A DNA stretch of 64,000 bases from Paraphaeosphaeria minitans (Eukaryota > Ascomycota > Dothideomycetes > Pleosporales > Didymosphaeriaceae): NCBI GenBank assembly GCA_015832175.1, contig WJXW01000017.1, positions 310,001 to 374,000 on the forward strand. Reading direction: 5' to 3'. Every line of letters begins with the position of its first letter. The first letter of the stretch is position 1. The position numbers were made by a program, and so were the translations under genes. Below, one piece after another: positions 1-11,132 of this stretch. The notes under the pieces were generated by a model, which saw nothing but the letters and a program-made list of their open reading frames with translations, searched no databases and was not told the DNA's origin.

Positions 1-2436
1 ATGGCGTCGCCGTGACGAGTCTCTCAGTACCAGCTGCAGCGGCGGGCCGGGTAGGCGGCGCCTGGTGGGTGGCGGACGATCCGGGGACGGGGCGAGCTGG
101 GAGCTGGGACTGGGAGCTGGGAAGTGGGAAGTGGGAACTGGTTGTTGTGGCAGCCAAGTGGGCTCAGGGAGCAAAACCCACCGATAGTCTACCGTACGTC
201 TTATACGGAAGCGCGGGAGGAGAAAGGCTGCTGGAGGGGCGAGGGTGGCCGGGACGTGTAGTCGTGGTATTGGGAAGGCGATAGGTAGATAAGCCGGCTG
301 AGGCGTGCGATGATTGCAGGTTAAGAAGAAGCGGTCACGGAGTCTGGCGGGCTGACAGTGTTACTAGACTCTAGAGTGTGTAGCTGCGCGCCTCGGGGCT
401 TCGACTAGACTAGTCCATCGACCATATGCAACCGTATGCATCCTTCGAGGGCCAATGCGACTGGTCAGTGCTAGACCATCTAAAGCTGCCTTCCCTTCAC
501 AGCGGAGAATGGCCCAGAGAGCCGCCCAGAGAGTCGCCGGGAGAGTCGCCCGGACAGTCGCCCAGTCCACCTAGTACCTAGCACCTAGTACCTACCGAGC
601 TACCTGCTAGACTATCTACCTATCTGATCTAGCCCAAAGCCCCGCCGCGAGGACGCATTCATTCTTTAATTCCATTCCACCAGATGCCGGCGCCTCCGCT
701 CCCACCTTCTCCTCTCTCACGTACCTATCTACTGTGTACGAGGACGGCAGCCATTCCACCAGACGCAGCCACGTCGCGAGGATCAGCCATTCCACCAGAC
801 ATGCCGGCGCCTCCGCTCCCACTCTCACACGGCGCCGCAAGCGTATCGAGCGCCACAGACACAGAAACCCAGCCTGATGAGCTGCCCGCCCGTCTGCCCG
901 TCTTGCAATCGAGCTGCGAGTCTGCGTGCTCAGTGCTCAGTGCTCAATGCTCAGTGCTCAGTGCTCAGTGCTCATGCTCATGCTCATGCTCATGCTCATG
1001 CTCATGCTCGTGCTCATGCTCATGCTCATGCTTAGTGCTCGGTGCTCACTGCTCACTGCTCACTGCTCACTGCTCACTGCTCACTGCTCACTGCTGTGCC
1101 CGAGTCGCACCTAGACCTCTTCCCCGCTTCTTCCGACGCTCCGCTTCCCGTAGTCGCCCAGCTGGCTCTCTTTATGCCACCATCCCCCCGTTGTCTAGTT
1201 CCTCTACATGCCACCATCCCCCCGTTGTCTGGGCGTCGCCAGCATGCACAGAACCGAGCTGCGAACTTGGAGCGTCCCCGCGTGGAGACCAAACGACATG
1301 GTATCCTTCACGTCCATGACATGACACACCATGAGCGACTGCGCTGATCATGACTCACACACCACAGTATTACAGGGTGGTCATTCCCGGATGGGCTTCC
1401 GGTCGTTCGACGGATAGACCCGCATGGAATGATTTGGCTGTCAAATTGTCGGAAAGTTTATTGCTGGACCGAGACGTGGACAGTGCGATGGACTTTATCC
1501 CTCAGCGCAGCACTTGTGAAAGGCACGGGACAGGAAGCGGTTCACCTTGTGAGCGCGGTTCACACCGAATAAGAGGATTAACGTGATCAATGTTTGCACT
1601 ACTTTCAGGGCATATCGCCACGCAACTGCGGCAGATTCCATGCACAACGGACTCGACACGACATGTAAAGGGTCTCGTGACGACATGCAATGGATGGTCA
1701 CACCAGGGTAGTCTCACGCTTGCGGACCGCTCTGCAGAATCGTACACTATGCCAATAGCAGTATCCTTCACATCGCCGAGCCGCTGGTCGAACTGCCAAG
1801 TGTGCCGTTGCTTTTAGGAAGGTCAAGAGCTGTACGATGTAGATAGGCCGGTGCCGCCCATTCCAGCAAGGAGTTGACTCGTGTGCCGAGGCGCTAGAGC
1901 GAATAGTTACTCATTCTTTACCGTGAGCCGTAGGTTATCTGTTTATATCAGCAGCTGTACTCGTCTTTGAGCCTATAAACGCTCCACAGAAGGAGAAAAA
2001 GAGGAGACAAACAACGTCTCATCCATAGTACCTATGCTTGCGTCTGATTTCTGATTTCTATCGCCTGGGACACCTGGGATCCCCATTACTGGCCCGTCCT
2101 AAAAATGCTCGATTGTCCGACCGGTTGATGCCATACAAAAAGCAATTTCTGTCCCCAAAACCACTTCAGCCTTCATCCAAAATACTCTTCTCCTGAAAGT
2201 GTACAGCTTGGCTGTCTTCGATTGCGCTATTGTGGAGCATACTGGCGACTACATAAACACATGCCCGTTCGAGACGTGTCACGTGACTTCGTGTACGTCC
2301 CAACGCCTTCCATCCGAAAATCGACCGAGCTCATTGCATATCCAAAAGCCAGAGCTGTCACCAAACTCCCCCGCATCTCGACCAACCTCGGTCAGCCGGA
2401 CCATGACCTGATCCCACGCTATTTGGACACGCCGCA
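1..2436. other. Gene-free left end with simple repeats
   Basis: I see no credible gene here. The open frames are low-complexity or shadows of repeats. The stretch holds a run of GAGAGTCGCC-like units near 500-560, a direct duplication of a roughly 35-bp segment starting ATTCCACCAGA (about 673 and 787), a duplicated ATGCCACCATCCCCCCGTTG segment (about 1175 and 1207), and a compound TGCTCA-type microsatellite (listed separately). The last few hundred bases before 2437 presumably include the promoter of the D-lactate dehydrogenase gene; no specific site could be identified. Confidence 0.6.
926..1096. repeat. Compound TGCTCAG / TGCTCA / TGCTCAC microsatellite
   Basis: Three related short units follow one another: a 7-bp TGCTCAG block, a 6-bp TGCTCA block with one CGTGCTC interruption, and a 7-bp TGCTCAC block. 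Because one block has a period of six and two have a period of seven, several frames stay open through it, giving spurious Cys/Ser-rich or Leu/Met-rich translations. No coding role is claimed. Confidence 0.9.
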
Positions 2437-4385
2437 ATGTCTCTACGAAACCTCTCCGGAGCCGCGACAGCGCTGCGCAGTGGGCGATCGCGATCTGCGA
2501 ACCCAGCAATACTTCCACAATGCGCCGTGGCGCGGAGAAGAGACGGATGGGCGGTGCAGAGGCGGTGGAAGAGCGACGATGAGGAGAAGAAGCCAGAAGT
2601 GCCGTTCAACCTGCAGCTGTTCGAGAGTGTGACAGCCCGTGTGCAAAAGGCCAAGGAGGAGGAGATACGGCATGCGCAGCTCCATCAGCGTACGGCGCGC
2701 GGGCGATTTTTCGCTACTTTGTTCGGTAAATACTCGACAATCGATTGATCTGTATGATGCATCGTTGATTCTCTATGCAGCCATTGTCGTCACCAGCAGC
2801 ATTGGTTACTGGTTCGGCCAGGCCTCCGCGCCCAAAGCTGAGTCGACTGCCTCGACCGCATCCCTTGCGATCGTGAACCCGCCGAAGCACAACATCTCAG
2901 AAGCAAACATGGAGGCTGCATGGACCGACTTCCGTGATATCGTTGGCAAGGAAAACATCTCGTTGGAAAAGTCGGAACTGGAGTCGCATTCTGGATCCTT
3001 GTGGTCTTCGCACCCTGCGGAGCCGGGAGACGTCCCATTCTGTGTCGTGAAGCCCGGGAGCACGCAAGAGGTCAGCGCAATTATGAAGGTGTGCCACGAC
3101 AGGAAGATTCCGGTCACTCCATACAGCGGTGGAACCAGTCTGGAGGGCCACTTCGCGGCAACCAAAGGCGGCATCTGCATCGACTTCTCGCGCATGGATA
3201 AGATCCTCAAGCTGCATAAAGATGATTTAGATGTGGTAGTCCAGCCAGCCGTTGGATGGGAACTGCTCAACGAAGAGCTGGCAAAGGACAACCTGTTTTT
3301 TCCTCCGGACCCAGGCCCAGGCGCAATGATTGGGGGCATGGTGGGCACGGGATGCTCAGGCACGAACGCGTACCGCTATGGCACGATGAAAGACTGGGTG
3401 CTCTCTCTCACCATTGTCCTCGCGGACGGCACAGTCATCAAAACCAGGCAGAGACCGCGCAAATCGTCCGCGGGATACGATCTCACCCGCATGTTCATCG
3501 GTTCCGAGGGCACTCTGGGCCTCGTCACCGAGGCTACCCTCAAAGTCACCGTCAAGCCACAGCACACCAGTGTAGCCGTCTGTGCTTTCCCAACCGTCCG
3601 ACACGCCGCCGACTGCGTCTTCAAGGTTGTTGGTGCTGGTGTACCTATCGCCGCCATCGAGATCCTCGACGACGTACAAATGCAATGCATCAACGACGCC
3701 GGTCAAACCAACAAGACGTGGAAGAACGCACCAACACTCTTCTTCAAATTTGCCGGCACGCCCAGCAGCGTCAAGGAGCAGGTTAGCCAGGTGCAGAGCT
3801 TAGCCAAGAAAACAGGTAGTGTGAGCTTTGAGTTCGCAAAGAGCGAGCAAGAGAAGATCGATCTGTGGCAGGCACGTAAAGAAGCGCTCTGGAGCGTCAT
3901 GGCCAAGGGTGAGGGAAGCGAGGACTTGGGTGTATGGACGACCGATGTCGCCGTTCCTCTCTCAAAACTGCCGCAGATTATTGAACAGGCAAAGGACCAG
4001 ATCTCAAAGAGTGGTTTGCTAGGCAGCATCGTCGGCCACGTCGGTGATGGAAACTTCCACTGTAAGTCATTCAACCATTTTCCGTTCCCATTCGCATACT
4101 GACGCTTGCCTAGCAATCATCCTATACAACAAGAAAACAGAATACGAGAAGACCAAGCATCTTGTGCACGACATGGTCAAGCGCGCCATCGAGCTCGAGG
4201 GCACCGCGACTGGCGAGCATGGCGTTGGCCTCGTCAAGAGAGACTATCTGGAGCACGAGCTAGGCACAGACACGGTCGATGCGATGAGGCAGCTCAAACG
4301 CGCGTTCGATCCCTTGTGTCTCCTCAACTGTGATAAGGTTGTACGAGTGAGCGCGCCGAAACCGGGCGAGGTGGCGCAGTGGTAG
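2437..4385 (+). CDS. DLD1: Mitochondrial D-lactate dehydrogenase (cytochrome c), FAD-linked
   Basis: Three exons, 2437-2725, 2781-4061 and 4114-4385, join in frame with GT-AG introns of 55 and 52 bp to give about 613 residues. The enzyme oxidises D-lactate to pyruvate and passes electrons to cytochrome c in the mitochondrial intermembrane space. The N-terminus is Arg/Ser-rich, as expected for a presequence, and is followed near residue 97 by a hydrophobic segment that could be the inner-membrane anchor. The FAD-binding PCMH core is visible (VTPYSGGTSLEGH near residue 208, then a Gly-rich IGGMVGTGCSGTNA). The C-terminal FAD-oxidase domain carries GHVGDGNFH, split by the second intron, and GEHGVGLVK. 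These are hallmarks of the D-LDH/glycolate oxidase family. Length is slightly above the usual 560-590 residues. A glycolate oxidase-like substrate cannot be excluded from sequence alone. Confidence 0.93.
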
Positions 4386-5773
4386 ATATAGTAGGTGTGT
4401 AGAATATGTAGGTTGTATATACGATATCCATTGGTTTTGGAATAAGTTCCGGCTACGCTTGAGCGCATTTTTGTTCTGTTCACAGAAACCAACCACGTGA
4501 CGCAACCTCCGCGAAAAGCTCGGTAGTGTGCACCACTACTCACCTCGTCATCGTTCAATTTATGACCCCACACCGAAACGCTACCATGGGACTACATATC
4601 CAAAGACATCGGTAAGCATATCGTACTCCCGACAAAGGACATGACGTTTCCAGCACGCAGACCTCAGCACCCCCCTTGCCCCAACCCCTTCTCTCTCAAG
4701 GCCGTCACTGCCTTTCCCATAGCTACTGCTCACTTTTTCCAACCATGTGCCAATATCTTTGGTGCCATTTACTGGCTTGCATTGCCTCATAAGCTCAATA
4801 CACCATCGCTCGTCCGCCACCGCTCATTCACGCATTAACTCCTCACCTCTCCACACGAAGTGTGCATCCACAGCATACGAATGCTTCGACAGCTCATCAC
4901 TCTTGCCCAGATCGCTTCCGCCACCATCACATCTCACAACGAAATCGTCACTCGAATCTCAGTCACAGTGAAGGACTTGCATCACCGCAAACAACCCTTC
5001 TGCTTATTCCGCGGATCCACCAACAGGATGAGTCCAGCGCAAGAAGACCGCATCGTAGATATTAGTGCATTTCCAGAATCTTGAAGGTCGACAGGGAGAA
5101 CAGTGACTGTTGAACCAACTATCTCAATGAGAGGTTGCGTCAGTTGATATGAGGTTTGGAAATGGAGAGGTACGTTGTGCTTCTGTTTTGTTACGTGGAT
5201 GTCGCAATTCGGAAACCTTGGACTGACTGGATCGCAGTGCGTGAACGATTGGAACAAGTCGGCGTTCTCGGAGTCAGAAGCCGTGACGACCCTGGTGAAG
5301 GATCTTACGCAGTGCTCAAACGACAATTCTTACCTGGCTAATCACTGAAGCTATTGCTCGACATTGCATGCTCCAGAGTCATCACAGCTTCTGACTCTGA
5401 GAACGCTGACTTGTGCCACGGAGCCTCGGATGCTCTTGGAAGCCTTGGGAGCACGACTAAGCTTGAATTGAGGGTTGTACCAGCAAAGCGCTTTGTCAGG
5501 TTGGTATCCCATCCATACCGGAGCATTCACAACGCTATCACCGTTTTCAGAGAAGCTACAAGTAACTCCAGCATTGACCATGTGGAAGCCATTCTTTTGG
5601 CATACGCTCAGGAGCCGGGATAATCTCCTCCACAAACATTTTGGGTTGGATGGGGTTGGAGCCAGGAAGGAAGCTGCGAACATCACATGATTCTGAATCT
5701 ACAAATAGTATATACTCCTACACGCATCTCATGACAAAAGCCTGTCCGTCTACTGCACCAACCACTACGTCGT
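4386..5773. other. Intergenic, contains an inverted repeat
   Basis: There is no supported gene between the D-lactate dehydrogenase and the SPRY gene, which converge here. Open frames are short and unlike known families. A 42-bp inverted repeat (5254-5295 and 5373-5414) is the main structure and is listed separately. The region may hold remnants of something coding, because both arms read TASDSENADL in opposite directions, but no family could be recognised. Confidence 0.55.
5254..5414. repeat. Imperfect 42-bp inverted repeat with 77-bp spacer
   Basis: The arms are 5254-5295 and 5373-5414. The reverse complement of the right arm differs from the left arm at five positions, all transitions, and the left arm has G or C at each. 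Four of the five lie in CpG dinucleotides that became TpG or CpA in the right arm. Sequence similarity fades outside the arms. Confidence 0.85.
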
Positions 5774-6952
5774 CTATAACGGTCTATACATCCACTGGCT
5801 GGGATGGAAGAACACTTCGAAATCCACACCGCCAAACACTCCCACCGCAGGGAACAAATCGCACTCGCCCCTCAAACCCATCGTTCCTCCCTCACTCCTC
5901 TCGTCCAACTCGTCATTTCCGTCCCATCCTTTCTCTCGCTTTCCATTTCTTGTAAAAAACACATCGATGTCCATGTTCTTCCCCATCTGGCTCTGCTCAT
6001 ACGAAGGCGGCTCCCTTGGCAGCGAAAACGTCATACCGACCCCAACAGTCTCGCCAGCCTGGAACGCAGTCGTGAAGTCGACACCGCCAAATGTGTCATT
6101 GACATACTTGCGCCCATCATCACCGTGGACGCCAAGACTGCCACGTTGCCAGCCTGGGAGACGGAACGTGGGGAAAGGTGGTGCGACGAAGCCAATTGCG
6201 ATGCCGGCATCTGCTTCAGCCAATGAGTACCCGCCCGAGAGGAACTTGAGCTCAAAGTAGACGGTTTTCTGGCGGTGCGTATTGAGCGGGGAGTCCCAGA
6301 AGACGGAATACATGGGCAGGTTGGTTAGGATAGCCGAGTCGCGGCAATGCGCTCGCGTGTGACATTTCCAGTGTCCGGCTTGCGGCATAGGGAACACATT
6401 ACCAGTAAATGTTGGGGGCGTGAGCAGTGCGAGTTGGCCATTCTGAATTGCCCCGTGTGTGGAGGGTGTGAGATTTTGGGGTGGCCAAAGGGGATTCGCT
6501 ACGCACCACTCATATGCGAGCCCGCCATCTTCCTCTGTGGCGTTAGCTGTGGGCGACATATCATATCCGATCGATGGAGGGGGAGGGAGTAGAGCTGTGT
6601 CTGGGATCACCGTCCAGTCGTGGTATGGTGGAGGCTCCCAGCTAGGCGGGGGTTGCTGGGGCATGTCTTTCGAGGGCGGCGGGCCCGGAGGCGGTTCGTA
6701 CCCTAAGCTTGCGCCTGCATAACCCGGAGGCGCTCCTGGAGGTGGCTGGAATATCTCATTAGGAGTAAGGTTGTGACTGTCGCTTTGATTCTGCAATGGT
6801 GGCGGTACAGTGTAGTTGTTGGGATGAAAGGGCTTGTTTGACTGCAGGTGTGATTGTTGGTGCGAGGGGTGCTGTTGCTGCTGCTTCCCCTGCTTCTGAT
6901 GCGACTCGGATTGATCATCACCTTTGAGCTTGTCCTTGAACTTCTTAAACAT
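5774..6952 (-). CDS. SPRY-domain protein with Pro/Gln-rich N-terminus
   Basis: This is a single exon of 392 residues. The start MFKKFKDKLKGDD is a short basic helix of a type seen at the start of several fungal SPRY proteins. Residues 20-130 are low-complexity (Gln/His runs, then PPPGPPP-type proline clusters). From about residue 190 to 390 a SPRY domain is visible. Its core includes an FPTFRLPGWQRGSLGVHGDD stretch, where glycine-rich strand motifs place the ligand face, then KYVNDTFGG, an aromatic/Gly motif VGVGMTF, and a C-terminal VDFEVFFHPSQW. SPRY domains bind short peptides; in yeast relatives such as Ssh4/Ear1 they sit in ubiquitin-ligase adaptors. No transmembrane segment or PY motif could be confirmed, so an adaptor role is only inference. 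Confidence 0.75.
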   Translation of the reverse strand: MFKKFKDKLKGDDQSESHQKQGKQQQQHPSHQQSHLQSNKPFHPNNYTVPPPLQNQSDSHNLTPNEIFQPPPGAPPGYAGASLGYEPPPGPPPSKDMPQQPPPSWEPPPYHDWTVIPDTALLPPPPSIGYDMSPTANATEEDGGLAYEWCVANPLWPPQNLTPSTHGAIQNGQLALLTPPTFTGNVFPMPQAGHWKCHTRAHCRDSAILTNLPMYSVFWDSPLNTHRQKTVYFELKFLSGGYSLAEADAGIAIGFVAPPFPTFRLPGWQRGSLGVHGDDGRKYVNDTFGGVDFTTAFQAGETVGVGMTFSLPREPPSYEQSQMGKNMDIDVFFTRNGKREKGWDGNDELDERSEGGTMGLRGECDLFPAVGVFGGVDFEVFFHPSQWMYRPL

Positions 6953-7805
6953 GATGACGCAGACTAGTGAATGCGAGGTTGTTGATTGTAACGATTGCGC
7001 TTGGGGTGTTAAATATATGAGGTAACGTGACTATTATTGCAGCTTGTCAGCAACGAAAGTCGACTTTTGAGGAATTTGTGAGTCGTTTTTGTGTTCACTC
7101 AACAAGTGACGAAGGAGCGGTGGATGGTCGAACTGTCACAAAGTACAATACTGTGGCCGTGCTGCGCCCCGCCACGTGCCACCATTTGAGAGTGCATCAT
7201 TGGTCGCTTGGCGCTATGCCTGGTCCACTCACTCCGCCCACAAAGCTCCAGCTCCGCCTCGCCAACATCAGCATCCCGTCAAATCACATTATTTCTACAC
7301 CACTGCCTATTCGCACGTGCAAAACTGCCTGAAAGAGCAGGATACTAACTTTTGAAGGTTCACGCCCTTTAAGTTATAGTCTCCCCTAGATTCTGTCGCA
7401 ATCTGAATCTTACTAACTTTCCCGAGCCGTGTAGGGTCATATGCTGGGACGTATCAGCGTTCTCCCCTGCACAAAGTTCACAGGCCTGAATGACTGCGCA
7501 TTGTCGGTTATTGAACTTCCTCTGGTATTCCCCCATCTATAACAACTGAAAGCTGACCGGAACAGCGGGTATCTTCTGATGCTAAAGGAAATGCCATGAA
7601 AGCCAAAGCCACAAGGATCAATATAACAACTCGGGGGCGTAAGACCTCTCGTCCGCTCTTCTTGTCCTTGTTTCCGTCCCCGCCACCATTAGTTCCGCTT
7701 CTGCCCCCATTATTGCCGCCCTCATTTGAATCTTTCTACTTTGTACTGTGATGGATCGACCATCGTCTACCAATACTAAGGCGATATACCCTGGTCTCAA
7801 CCATC
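6953..7805. other. Intergenic, nothing recognised
   Basis: This lies upstream of the SPRY gene (minus strand), so its left part should hold that gene's promoter. There are no coding stretches with family resemblance, no clear repeats and no RNA gene. The right part grades into the decayed peptidase gene. Confidence 0.5.
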
Positions 7806-8654
7806 TTAGTTACGTATAGCCAGGATGATGGTATTAAACACGTCGTGATGGCGAAATCGGGTGGCCGAATAGGGGAACTCGTTAGGGAAGAGGAGTTTGA
7901 AGAGGTCAAATGCTCGATTGTTGCGTACAGGCGCAGGTGCAAAAGAGAACTCTTTCACACGTACGCGATAGATAATCTATATACCATAGACCTTGTTTCC
8001 ACATCAATCGATAAAACCGCCGCCGTTTGCAAAGAGATCGATGATGAGCTTGGTGCGTCCGTTGTCGACTGCGTTCTCCACGACCTTCGTAGCCAGCTCG
8101 CTTAAAGGCCGTGTGCTGCTATTGGTGTGGCCGTCGAATGACGGAATAAACATGACATCCATCTGCGCATTTGAATTAAATCCAGCGAGGAGGTTTCGAG
8201 GTTCCCAAATCAAAGGCGTGAGATAAGCGCGAGGTCCAGCAGTAGACGTAGGAGTGGCCCGCTAATATATACCCACTGGAGTGGACGTTTGTAGTGGATC
8301 ACACAACATTGACAACGTACCGTCGGCTGTGTTCGCGAGATATTTGGAGTTGTACATTGCTAGGGTAGGTAAGTCAATTCTGGACCCATTTTTGAAATCG
8401 AGGCGGGTATTGTTGGTACCAGGCCAGAACCCTCTATAGTACAAAAATTTGCCCTGATACAGTGTGTCGCTTTCAGGGACTGTTGCAAGAGCCTAGGCTG
8501 ATGTGAAAAGAGAGTTCCATCTTGCGTCATAATCCTGGCTGTTCCCTGTCGCAGCGATCGATTCCAAGTACTTAATCGTATCCTGACCGTTAATGAAAAC
8601 CACTGGAGAAATATCAGAGCTCGCTGCCAGTAGCGCTGAAGTTTCGTCTGCATT
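7806..8654 (-). pseudogene. Decayed S41-family peptidase (fungal tail-specific protease type)
   Basis: One minus-strand frame from 8654 to 7806 reads through recognisable pieces of the fungal secreted S41 peptidase family in the right order. These are ISPVVFINGQD and ESIAATGNSQD-DARWNSLF, then FWPGTNNTRLDFKNGS, then MLCDP, then TKLIIDLFANGGGFID (the conserved IDL-x-NGGG strand), and finally DLFKLLFPNEFPYSATRFR. The frame is broken by stop codons TAG at 8493-8495, TAG at 8262-8264 and TGA at 8004-8006, with another TAG at 8655-8657. All would arise from single C-to-T changes of Gln or Arg codons, but that origin is inference. Between the TGA and the DLFK block, about 90 bp look like an unspliced intron or insertion. 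The N-terminal region (up to about 8908) and the rest of the C-terminus are not recognisable. A spliced functional gene is unlikely because the first two stops lie inside continuous homology. Confidence 0.8.
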
Positions 8655-8908
8655 CTAGATTTCGGGTTGTTCAAGGCCTTCGAGAAGGAAGCTAGTCCTT
8701 CACCTGAGCGGACGGAGTAGAAACCAGTCGTCGAACATGGCGCAGTGGCGAAATAGCCATCGTTTGCAGCTTGGAGAGGTGCATCTTGAAGAGGGAGTTG
8801 AGTGCACGCAGGCGGCGTGGCGGCAGGGACTTGTGAAATATGTTCGGCTTGTCCAACTTGTTTTGTCTTCGATTTTGCAACCTGACTAGTGGGAATGTTC
8901 GTTTCCAA

Positions 8909-10394
8909 AATAAATATAAGCCTTCAGGATGCCTTGTTCATTGGACAAGCTTGCAGTACCGCAATCAGTGCTTCCGCAATTAGCAAACGAGACCATGATC
9001 ACTTAAAGTAATCAAGGTCTCGTTTCACCCGAATGTCTACTGACCCCCAACGCTAATCGAGTTAATTTTTACGCCAGTCCAATCAATGCAAACAGGACCT
9101 ACTACAAATAGAGCTGAAGCCAGGAGGGCCACCTGGGTAAATTAAAATATTTACCGCGGGTGCTTCGATAAGGCTGAGCGGACTTTGAACTTGGCTTTCG
9201 CTGTCTTCATTCTCGGTGTCCGGCGGTCGTGTAAGGGGTCGCAACAACACGGCAATCGCCAGGTACGTGATAAGAACACGGTGGCTGACAATAGAAATGA
9301 AAATATATCCTACTGTGAACGCTTACGTAAATTCATTATACTATAGGGTTATATACGTAAAATAGAGTAAGTTAATATATGATGAGGCGCGGGCCTATAA
9401 CAGTTTCATGTATTCTAGGTCAGCCATTATGTACCTTAGTTCTGTCAAAATTCGAGTCCGAGACGTTCGAAGCGCTTTTATCAAGTGCTCTTAGTAATGT
9501 GAGTCAATAGTTAGTCAAAAACGTTCTGCGGCCTTATATTTAAAAAGATCACACGTGCCTCGAGCCTGATTTGGTCCAATTTTTAGTTGCATGTATTGCT
9601 CCAACAAGCGTTCATAGCCGACCCGTGCTGAACGTCCCCCTGAGAGTCCATATTTGGGAATATTGAGTCATCGCTCCGGAAAAATCGGTCTTCTATCTGA
9701 AGGTGTGGTATCATTCATGAAGACTTGAGGATAGGTCAATCGTAGGGAAACGCTATCGTCACATGACTTATCATTCCTCGGCTGCACCGAAGGCTTCCCG
9801 GAAGAGATCCGGAGAATCTCCCAGGACAGTCCGTCTACACGGCAGCAGCAACTCCTATCCTAAGTGAACACTCTTGTAGCATCTGCGTTGCCGCTCGTTT
9901 ATGCACTCATCGACAACGACAATCTTTTGGTGTTATACCTAGCAAAGCTATAATAAGCCTCCAAATCCAGCCATCATATATTATCTCGTTCATTGATCTT
10001 GATTTTGCGCTCTAGCGGAGAAATGCGCACATATCCATAGGTAAACGATAGGCCTCGCTAGCGTAGTCTACAATGTAAGCACATTGCGAGCTTGCCACTT
10101 CTTCCTTGTGCGACGTTGACTCGCTTGTCGTTATCATATTGGCCAGCATATACGAGGACGCTGATACGGCCACCCGACGCTCGGAATTCGGACAATCATT
10201 TGGGCCCGAATATTGGTCAAGGGTGAGGCAGCCTGTGGGTTTGTGAAACACGCTTCAGCTCGTGACGCAGGCGTGACCATGGTGAGCCTGTGTAGGTAGC
10301 ATTTCGAAGTATAAAGGATGCGCTGGGAAGCTACCTAGGAGAAAAGCACGCCCAACTGACACTTTCGCCTTGCTCACATCCACACTCGTTCAAG
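8909..10394. other. AT-rich gene-free stretch
   Basis: There is no coding sequence that I can support. About 9120-9560 is notably rich in A+T with many TA steps, in contrast to the GC-balanced neighbouring genes, and could be the remains of a repeat hit by RIP; I recognised no transposon protein. The final 100-150 bp before 10395 include a TATA-like GTATAAAGGATG (about 10309), a plausible promoter for the small secreted protein. Confidence 0.5.
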
Positions 10395-10840
10395 ATGAAG
10401 TACACTCTTGCTTCGGCCGTCCTATTGCTCGCTGCGACGACTCAGGGCAGCCTTGTTTTCATGGTGTCCACTGAGCCCGGGAACAAGGGCATCCAAAAAT
10501 CATGGGTCACTGATCGTTGGAGTTGTATGTAGGCCCGCATCTGTTTCGCGACGTGATGGTTGATAACCTTAGGTCATAATCTTACGGAGCCAGGACTCAA
10601 CAAGAATATATCATGGGCATACGTATCTTCTGGGCTTGCTAATGGATGCTTCCTTTATGAGTAAGTACTCTGCGGCGTGTATGGTAAGTTGTTCTTGTAC
10701 TGATCAATATCAGGGACGCAGGATGCAATAGTACCAACACGTATGTCGAGAAATACAAGGGAGATCTCTGCTGTCCCGGCGATGTGAACATGATGGACGT
10801 TGATTTTGACAACAAGGCGTCGTCATGGGCGTGCTACTGA
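10395..10840 (+). CDS. Small secreted cysteine-rich protein (effector-like)
   Basis: Each exon is too short to stand out alone. Exons 10395-10524, 10573-10660 and 10714-10840 join through GT-AG introns of 48 and 53 bp, with phases that match exactly, to give 114 residues ending at TGA. The N-terminus MKYTLASAVLLLAATTQGS is a classic signal peptide with likely cleavage near residue 18. The mature part of about 95 residues has six cysteines in the pattern C-C-C-CC-C (RWSCHN, NGCFLY, AGCNS, LCCPG and a final WACY), fit for three disulfides. Size, secretion, an even Cys count and the adjacent gene-poor AT-rich DNA are typical of fungal effector candidates. No specific family was recognised. The exon model is inferred from splice signals and frame. 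Confidence 0.8.
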
Positions 10841-11132
10841 CTTTGTACCTATTCGTACGAGTCGCTTTTGCGCATACATGTGGTAGGTTTTCTTGCGCGG
10901 ATGGACTACTTCTGGGATACAATATAAGAAATGCGTGCGATAGGCAGAGGTGCAATAAGATCATTGTTCACGACATGGTCGGTGTTGATGTCACGACGGC
11001 ACCTGCCCATGGATCCGTGCGTCGTGCATTCACCCACTAGGTAGGTAGTCTAGCGCGGTTGCACCTCGCACTGTCACCACGCGTCACCACCGCTTCACGC
11101 CTCTCCACGCGATGCCTCTGTGACAGCCCACC

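Noticed and set aside
12..284. 90-codon open frame at the left end
   Set aside because: Low-complexity Gly/Trp/Val translation from GGGAAGTGGGAA-type repeats; no start context or family.
684..1319. Long frame reading (CS)n and LTAHCSLL repeats
   Set aside because: Produced by the TGCTCA microsatellite; open in several frames for compositional reasons.
10012..10251. Minus-strand frame next to the secreted protein gene
   Set aside because: No similarity, in an AT-rich spacer, and overlaps the probable promoter.
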